From NCBI GenBank assembly GCA_018334775.1, contig JAGXLJ010000004.1, positions 1 to 17,300 on the forward strand: 17,300 nucleotides of DNA, in the 5' to 3' direction. Made by a program: the position numbers and the translations under genes. The stretch's first letter is position 1, and each line of letters opens with the position of its first letter. The DNA is from Halodesulfurarchaeum sp. (GTDB taxonomy: Archaea; Halobacteriota; Halobacteria; Halobacteriales; Halobacteriaceae). Shown in pieces: positions 13,091 to 17,300 of the stretch. A model generated the notes under the pieces. It had not been told where the DNA came from and did no database searches. It saw nothing but the letters and a program-made list of their open reading frames with translations.

Positions 13091-13096
13091 CTTATA
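13091..13096 (+). promoter_or_regulatory. TATA box of the nhaC-type gene
   Basis: CTTATA at 13091-13096 is centred about 30 bp before the ATG at 13123, so the message would be leaderless or nearly so. It also indicates that the antiporter gene is transcribed independently of the permease gene upstream. Confidence 0.55.
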
Positions 13097-13122
13097 GCCC
13101 GTTGCAGGATTAACGCGGGTCC

Positions 13123-14718
13123 ATGGCAGATTTCGGCGCGCTTTCGCTCGTTCCACCGTTGTTCGCGATTCTATTAGCAATTCTTACCCGGAAAGCCGTC
13201 CTCTCGTTGTTCCTGGGCGTCTGGATGGGGGGCGTCATCGCGACCGGGGGGCTCGGGGTCGGCCAGACCTTCACCTGGATCGCTGAAGCCATCGGCGATA
13301 GCACCTTCCACGCAAAGGTCATGATCTTCCTGCTGCTTCTGGGATCGGCCATCGCCATGATCTGGCGGCTCGGTGGCTCTCACGCCGTTCGGGACTGGAC
13401 CATCAAACATCTCGACACCCAACGCAAAGTCGGGGTCGTCGCCTGGCTGTTGGGGATCGTGATGTTCTTCGATGACTACGCCAACACCGCCATCGTCGGG
13501 AGTAGCGTCAAAGACGTCTCCGACCGCCTCCAAATCTCCCGGGAGAAACTCTCCTACATCGTCGACTCGACAGCGGCCCCGGTATCGACGTTGGGGATCT
13601 CCTCCTGGGTTGCCTATCAACTCTCCATGATAGAGAGCGGCTACGAGGCGACGGACCTTGCTGCGGCCGCCATTCCTGACGCCTTCGGGGTGTTCCTCCA
13701 GTCAATTCCCTACAACATGTATGCGATCCTCGCCATCGTGATGGTCGGAATCGTCGTCTTGTCCGGTCGGGACTACGGGGAGATGCTCGGGGCCGAACAC
13801 CGGGCGGCAACGTCCGGACTGGTGAACCGGGAGGACGCCCGCCCGATGCAGGACGTCGCGTCCGAACTCGGTGAGCCAAACGTCGATAATCCACGGCTTC
13901 GATCCTTTTTCCTCCCGATCGGGGTTCTCATCCTGGTTACCATCGGCTCCGCACTATGGAGCGGCTATGAACCGGGAGCCACGTTGCAGCAAATGTTCAC
14001 GGGCGGCGACTACGCGATGGCACTGATCTTCGGTTCGTTCGCAATGGTGGTCTCGACCTATTTCCTCGGCTGGTTCGACGGCCACCTGTCATTGGGCGAA
14101 AGTGTGGACGCCACGATCGACGGCTTCTCGCTCATGCTGACCGCCGTGACGATTCTGGTCCTCGCCTGGTCGATCGGGAACGTCGCCAACGCCCTCGGGA
14201 CCGGGGAATACGTTGCCGCGTGGGCCACCCAGACGCTCTCGCCCGCAGTCCTCCCCGTCATCGTCTTGTTCGTGACCGGGTTCGTCGCCTTCGCGATGGG
14301 GAGCGCGTGGGCCGCAATGAGCATCATGACCCCAATCGTCATCCCGGTCGCCTGGGAACTCGCGGGCACGCACACCATGGTCGCGGTCGTCGTCGGCATG
14401 GTCTTCTCGGGAGCGATCTTCGGTGACCACACCTCGCCGATCTCCGATACGACCGTCCTCTCAGCGACCTTCACCGGGGCAGACCTCATCGATCACGTTC
14501 GGACGCAGTTGTACTACGCCGTCACGGTCGCATTTGTCGCCGCCGGCCTGATGATCGTATGGGGATTCACTCGCCTTTCGCCCGTTCTCCTCCTTGGAGT
14601 TGGCGTACTCGTCCTGATCGGCCTGGTGTATGGCCTTTCGGCGATCGACGCGAACCGGCGGTCTATTGACCCCGCCCCGACACCGCCCGACTCGGCTGTT
14701 GATTCCATGGACGATTGA
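13123..14718 (+). CDS. Na+/H+ antiporter, NhaC family
   Basis: A 531-residue membrane protein of the NhaC/ion-transporter superfamily with about 11-12 hydrophobic segments. FFDDYANTAIVGSSVKDVSD (115-134) contains the charged Asp pair and following polar residues of the family. STAAPVSTLGISSWVAYQL (149-167), GSAWAAMSIMTPIVIP (393-408) and GDHTSPISDTTVLSA (434-448) are other conserved stretches, and the last is very characteristic. The protein would export Na+ in exchange for H+ for pH and salt balance, though the ion coupling of this subfamily varies (malate/lactate exchange is known in relatives). The 20-residue C-terminal tail is polar and Pro/Asp-rich. It has its own leaderless-type promoter and converges on an HTH regulator gene. 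Confidence 0.92.
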   Translation: MADFGALSLVPPLFAILLAILTRKAVLSLFLGVWMGGVIATGGLGVGQTFTWIAEAIGDSTFHAKVMIFLLLLGSAIAMIWRLGGSHAVRDWTIKHLDTQRKVGVVAWLLGIVMFFDDYANTAIVGSSVKDVSDRLQISREKLSYIVDSTAAPVSTLGISSWVAYQLSMIESGYEATDLAAAAIPDAFGVFLQSIPYNMYAILAIVMVGIVVLSGRDYGEMLGAEHRAATSGLVNREDARPMQDVASELGEPNVDNPRLRSFFLPIGVLILVTIGSALWSGYEPGATLQQMFTGGDYAMALIFGSFAMVVSTYFLGWFDGHLSLGESVDATIDGFSLMLTAVTILVLAWSIGNVANALGTGEYVAAWATQTLSPAVLPVIVLFVTGFVAFAMGSAWAAMSIMTPIVIPVAWELAGTHTMVAVVVGMVFSGAIFGDHTSPISDTTVLSATFTGADLIDHVRTQLYYAVTVAFVAAGLMIVWGFTRLSPVLLLGVGVLVLIGLVYGLSAIDANRRSIDPAPTPPDSAVDSMDD

Positions 14719-14785
14719 AGCAAAGGCGATCCAATTGGTGAACCGAGTCGTGAAGAACGATTCGGAGAACTGTTCGAGTCTGCAG

Positions 14786-14804
14786 GGGCCCGCAAGGCGG
14801 GTCC
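14786..14804. terminator. GC-rich hairpin between convergent genes
   Basis: GGGCCCGC (14786-14793) pairs with GCGGGTCC (14797-14804) over a 3-nt AAG loop, with one G-T wobble. It lies in the 166-bp spacer after the antiporter stop and before the convergent regulator stop. No clear T-tract follows in either direction, and archaeal termination depends mainly on T-runs, so this may be an mRNA 3'-end stabiliser rather than a terminator. A second small dyad, CTGATT-CA-AATCAG, is at 14824-14837. Confidence 0.4.
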
Positions 14805-14884
14805 GGACACCCCACCAGTTAGTCTGATTCAAATCAGGGTCGTGGGCGCTGGGCCGGCCTGGTCGGCGGGTGGAGTAAACTGAT

Positions 14885-15553
14885 TCACTCGGCTGTTTCG
14901 TCCGTCATGGCCTCCCCGGCCGAAAGCGTGTTCAAGACGAGTGCTTCGATGCCACGTCGAAGGCGTTCGGTCATCGCTTGATCCGAGACCCCGAACTCCG
15001 CAGCGAGTTCAGTCGTCGAGATTTCTCTCGGGATCGAATAATATCCCGCTTCGGCCGCCCGGGTGAGGGATTCGCGTTGCGGCGGGGTGAGTCCGTACCA
15101 CGGGCCAGCTTCGGGGCGGGTCGAGTTGAACAGTCTCTCGGTTTCGATCGGGAGCCCCATCTCCTCACAGTAGTCCTGAAATTCGGTGAGTGCGTCGTGG
15201 AAGGGGAACCTGAGCGCGAACTCCCAGGTGCCCTCGACTTGTTGGGCCCCCAGTACCGACGCCTCAGCGTCCATCAGTCCGGCAAAAAACGTGTCCCCAG
15301 AAACCTCCCAGTCGAGAGCGTAGAGGGTTTCGGTAGCCGTCTCGGTGACCACTTGAATCTCGTTGACAGCATCGTGGCCCCCGACAGTTCGCTCGAAAGA
15401 GTCTCGTTCGTCGTAGACCCGAAAGAAGGGGACCGACCGTTGGCCAAGCGGGACGATGGTTTCGAGGGCGATGAAGGTCGTCGGCCCCGAAGCCAAAATT
15501 CGTCCCAACTCGAACTGCTGATGTGGGAGGGCCAGTTCCGCGATTACAGCCAT
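14885..15553 (-). CDS. Bat/HTH-10-type (bacterio-opsin activator-like) transcriptional regulator
   Basis: A 222-residue haloarchaeal regulator. The N-terminal 145 residues form a small-molecule-binding-like alpha/beta region of the bacterio-opsin activator type (AVIAELALPHQQFELGRIL at the start). The C-terminal HTH (about 155-208) reads LTPPQRESLTRAAEAGYYSI, then PREISTTELAAEFGVSDQAM, then TERLRRG, which matches the HTH_10 pattern of Bat-like proteins. It has no PAS or GAF domain, unlike full-length Bat. Its target and signal are unknown. It converges on the NhaC-type antiporter gene, so adjacency does not imply shared promoters. GGGTTAAACCC at 15576-15586 puts a TATA-like TTTAA about 28 bp upstream of the ATG, a leaderless arrangement. 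Confidence 0.88.
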   Translation of the reverse strand: MAVIAELALPHQQFELGRILASGPTTFIALETIVPLGQRSVPFFRVYDERDSFERTVGGHDAVNEIQVVTETATETLYALDWEVSGDTFFAGLMDAEASVLGAQQVEGTWEFALRFPFHDALTEFQDYCEEMGLPIETERLFNSTRPEAGPWYGLTPPQRESLTRAAEAGYYSIPREISTTELAAEFGVSDQAMTERLRRGIEALVLNTLSAGEAMTDETAE

Positions 15554-15575
15554 GTCGGCCTATAGTGCCTTTTCC

Positions 15576-15586
15576 GGGTTAAACCC
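15576..15586 (-). promoter_or_regulatory. Palindromic TATA region of the Bat-like regulator
   Basis: GGGTT-A-AACCC is an exact 5-bp palindrome around the TTTAA core, centred about 28 bp before the ATG at 15553. The palindrome could be an autoregulatory site overlapping the TATA box. This is inferred from position only. Confidence 0.4.
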
Positions 15587-15794
15587 TTGTGCGTCTCCCA
15601 TTCTGCAGGGGTGTTTGACAGAGTGATCTGGCGGCCTCCTTTCCTCAAGGCCGTTTTTCGCAACTTTGGAAAATGGGTTTACCCACCGGGCCGCTGGGAC
15701 ATCATCAATGGACCCGCTCAGTCGAGCTGGGAAGTCATGGCACTCGAACTGGGCAACCGAGCTGGGAGAACGGTCTCCGAATCAAACGGACAAA

Positions 15795-15867
15795 TAGTCC
15801 CACCAAGATTCGAACTTGGGTCGTTGCCCCCAGAAGGCAACAGGATTGGCCACTACCCCATGGGACT
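15795..15867 (-). tRNA. tRNA-Gln (anticodon CTG)
   Basis: A 73-nt intronless tRNA folds completely on the minus strand. The acceptor arms AGTCCCA (15867-15861) and TGGGACT (15802-15796) pair at 7 of 7. The D-loop carries TAGTGGCC. The anticodon stem TTGCC/GGCAA encloses TTCTGGG with CTG at 15833-15831, reading CAG glutamine codons. The T arm CCAAG-TTCGAAT-CTTGG is perfect. The discriminator base is A, and CCA is not encoded (TTTG follows), as usual in archaea. A TTAAGG-type TATA box on the minus strand at about 15897-15903 is about 33 bp upstream. It is divergent from purO. Confidence 0.95.
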
Positions 15868-15896
15868 GTACGCGGTCGAGAATATTCGATGGGCGC

Positions 15897-15903
15897 CCTT
15901 AAC
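15897..15903 (-). promoter_or_regulatory. TATA box of tRNA-Gln
   Basis: Minus-strand GGTTAAGGG lies about 33 bp before the tRNA 5' end at 15867, the distance expected for an archaeal tRNA promoter with a start a few bases upstream of the mature end. Confidence 0.45.
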
Positions 15904-15972
15904 CGTTCCGCGTTCGAGTCGGCCACGCCCCGTTTCGCTACACTTTTGCTCCTGATAGCAGTTTTCCCGAGC

Positions 15973-16545
15973 ATGTACATCGGTCGCTTCATCGTCGTCG
16001 GTCCCGACACCGCCGCGTATCGGGTCTCCTCCCGATCCTTTCCGAATCGCACGATGGTAAACCGAGGCGATGCCGTGACAGTCGTCCCGACCCCGGACGC
16101 TCCGAAGACGGACAACCCTTATATCTCATATAACTGCGTGAAGCCAGGGGGCAATGCAATGGTTATTGGCAATGGTTCACACGTCGATCCGATCGCCGAG
16201 AAACTCGATCTCGGCTACCCGCCCCGGGACGCTCTTGTCTCCGGTCTCTTCGCCCTGGATTACGAAAAAGACGACTACGACACGCCCCGAATCGCCGGTG
16301 TGCTCGGGGCGACGTCGTTTGTCGGCATCGTCCGCCGCGACGCGTTACTGGTTCGATCGGTCTCCGAGGCGACCCTCGTCGCGACCTACGAGAAAGACGC
16401 CCCGGAACCGTATGCGTTCGACGTCGATTCAGCCGAAGAGGCTGCGGAAACGGCCTATACAGCTGACTTCGAGCATGCAGTCGCCGCAACAGGAGTCACA
16501 CTGTCCGAGTCCGGCTTTGAGCTCGCGACAGTGGATTCAAAGTAA
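15973..16545 (+). CDS. purO: IMP cyclohydrolase, archaeal type (PurO)
   Basis: A 190-residue enzyme that closes the purine ring, converting FAICAR to IMP, the last step of de novo purine synthesis. Archaea use this stand-alone protein in place of the cyclohydrolase domain of bacterial PurH. The start [20 protein letters not shown], then RSFPNRTMV (21-29), ISYNCVK (51-57), [15 protein letters not shown] (64-78), [19 protein letters not shown] (92-110) and [10 protein letters not shown] (118-127) all match the family closely. The frame is open further upstream to 15673, but that part runs through the antisense of tRNA-Gln and has no acidic bias, so ATG 15973 is the start. The metallophosphoesterase gene follows after 32 bp on the same strand and may be co-transcribed. 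Confidence 0.95.
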   Translation: MYIGRFIVVGPDTAAYRVSSRSFPNRTMVNRGDAVTVVPTPDAPKTDNPYISYNCVKPGGNAMVIGNGSHVDPIAEKLDLGYPPRDALVSGLFALDYEKDDYDTPRIAGVLGATSFVGIVRRDALLVRSVSEATLVATYEKDAPEPYAFDVDSAEEAAETAYTADFEHAVAATGVTLSESGFELATVDSK

Positions 16546-16577
16546 ACCACATTCGGCTCGGCCTCGAACACCTTGGT

Positions 16578-17237
16578 ATGCAAATCGGGATCATTTCCGA
16601 CATCCACGCCAACCGGGTTGCCCTCGACGCAGTCCTCGAGGATATGCCCCCAGTGGACGGACTCGTGTGTGCCGGGGACCTCGTGGGCTATAATCCCTGG
16701 CCCGCGGCCGCCGTCGAGACGATCAGGGACCTGGATGTCCCGTGCATTCAGGGCAACCACGACCGGATGGCCGCGAGCGATCAGAATTTCCGAGGGAACC
16801 GAATGGCTCGTGAAGGAGTGTTATACGCGCGCGAGCAGCTTTCCTCGGCCCAATTGACGTATCTCGAATCCCTCCCGATAGAACGCACACGCTTCGACGG
16901 ACAGGTCAAAATCGTCCACGGTCATCCTGAGGATCCCGATCGCTACACCTACCCGGACGCGTTCGGGCCGGATTTGCTCGGGGACGAATCGGTCCTGGTG
17001 ATCGGTCACACGCATGTTCAGCACGTCGAAGAGACGGCCAACGGGATCGTGCTGAACCCGGGCAGCGTCGGACAGCCACGGGATGGAAACCCCGATGCAG
17101 CCTATGCTCTGTTGGATCTCGATGCGCTGGCGGTCGACACGCGGCGGGTGGCCTACGATATCAGCCGCGTCGAGCGAGCCGTCGCCAAGGCAGATCTCCC
17201 GCTTCGAACCGCAGAACGGCTCCGTGACGGGCGCTAA
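16578..17237 (+). CDS. Metallophosphoesterase, YfcE-like
   Basis: A 219-residue calcineurin-like phosphoesterase with all metal-ligand motifs: SDIH (D8, H10), AGDLVGYNPWP (GD at 33-34), QGNHD (N60, H61), HGH (114-116) and GHTH (143-146), followed by LNPGSVGQPRDG. Such enzymes use two metal ions to cleave phosphodiesters or phosphomonoesters. GDLVGY.P.P places it in a widespread group annotated YfcE-like, with no agreed substrate. It lies 32 bp after purO in the same direction, so joint transcription is likely, although a functional tie to purine synthesis is only a guess. Length is normal and the C-terminus is complete. Confidence 0.92.
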   Translation: MQIGIISDIHANRVALDAVLEDMPPVDGLVCAGDLVGYNPWPAAAVETIRDLDVPCIQGNHDRMAASDQNFRGNRMAREGVLYAREQLSSAQLTYLESLPIERTRFDGQVKIVHGHPEDPDRYTYPDAFGPDLLGDESVLVIGHTHVQHVEETANGIVLNPGSVGQPRDGNPDAAYALLDLDALAVDTRRVAYDISRVERAVAKADLPLRTAERLRDGR

Positions 17238-17255
17238 GCGGACCGAATGGCCGGC

Positions 17256-17300
17256 TCACACCGGTTCGAGTTCGGCCGAGAAGTGGCGAAGTTCCTTTCG
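17256..17300 (-). CDS. Possible C-terminus of a minus-strand gene (cut by window edge)
   Basis: Reading leftward from the window edge, 14 codons give RKELRHFSAELEPV and then TGA at 17258-17256. The composition (charged and amphipathic, ending in Glu-Pro-Val) looks like the tail of an acidic haloarchaeal protein, and the stop would lie 18 bp after the phosphoesterase stop in a convergent arrangement. Fourteen codons cannot identify a family and could be chance. Confidence 0.35.
   Translation of the reverse strand, partial: RKELRHFSAELEPV

Noticed and set aside
15673..15972. A 100-codon N-terminal extension of the PurO frame
   Set aside because: It passes through the antisense of a perfect tRNA-Gln gene, is not acidic, and PurO proteins begin at the M(Y/F)IGRF motif found at 15973.
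1..17300. Mobile elements, CRISPR arrays, defence or phage genes
   Set aside because: I looked for transposase-like products, regularly spaced repeats, integrase/attachment signs at the tRNA-Gln gene and toxin-antitoxin pairs, and saw none. The tRNA 3' end is not repeated nearby in the window.

Overview
This window looks like chromosomal DNA of an extremely halophilic archaeon (class Halobacteria). The support is high GC, very acidic proteins (many Asp/Glu, few Lys), TATA-like boxes about 25-33 bp upstream of starts that have no leader, an archaeal-type IMP cyclohydrolase (PurO), bacterio-opsin-activator-like and Lrp/AsnC regulators, and several universal-stress-protein (USP) domains tied to transporters. 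Genus cannot be assigned from the sequence alone. A Pyrococcus-like Asp-ligand ferredoxin and a DsrE2-like protein would fit a lineage with anaerobic or sulfur metabolism, but that is inference.

Left part (1-5060). A truncated fused membrane/spermidine-synthase-like gene reads off the left edge. It is divergent from a small single-cluster ferredoxin gene across a 575-bp intergenic region that is rich in dyad symmetries and carries one strong match to the archaeal origin recognition box (ORB). Next comes a minus-strand block: an Old Yellow Enzyme (YqjM-like), thymidylate synthase and dihydrofolate reductase. The last two overlap by 4 bp and form a dTMP/folate unit with its own apparent promoter. 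A solitary tryptophan synthase beta gene (trpB) precedes it.

Middle (5061-9940). A tandem USP gene overlaps a PiT-family permease by 4 bp. That permease converges, with 7 bp between stops, on a second and quite different PiT-family permease. Both permeases lack the signature Asp of the family. Divergent from the second is a membrane-anchored, Glu-rich repeat protein of unknown function, followed by a DsrE2-like protein with a single Cys.

Right part (10006-17300). An Lrp/AsnC regulator is divergent from a large amino-acid permease with two degenerate USP domains fused to its C-terminus, followed by an NhaC-type Na+/H+ antiporter. A Bat-type HTH regulator converges on the antiporter gene. Then come tRNA-Gln(CTG), archaeal IMP cyclohydrolase (purO), a YfcE-like metallophosphoesterase, and 14 codons of a possible minus-strand gene at the right edge.

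Most of the window is housekeeping plus ion/solute transport. I saw no insertion sequence, CRISPR array, prophage gene or frameshifted gene. The observations most worth a second look are the ORB/dyad cluster at 339-655, the Asp-ligand ferredoxin, the inverted pair of signature-less PiT permeases with a USP partner, and the repeat-built membrane protein at 8476-9024.
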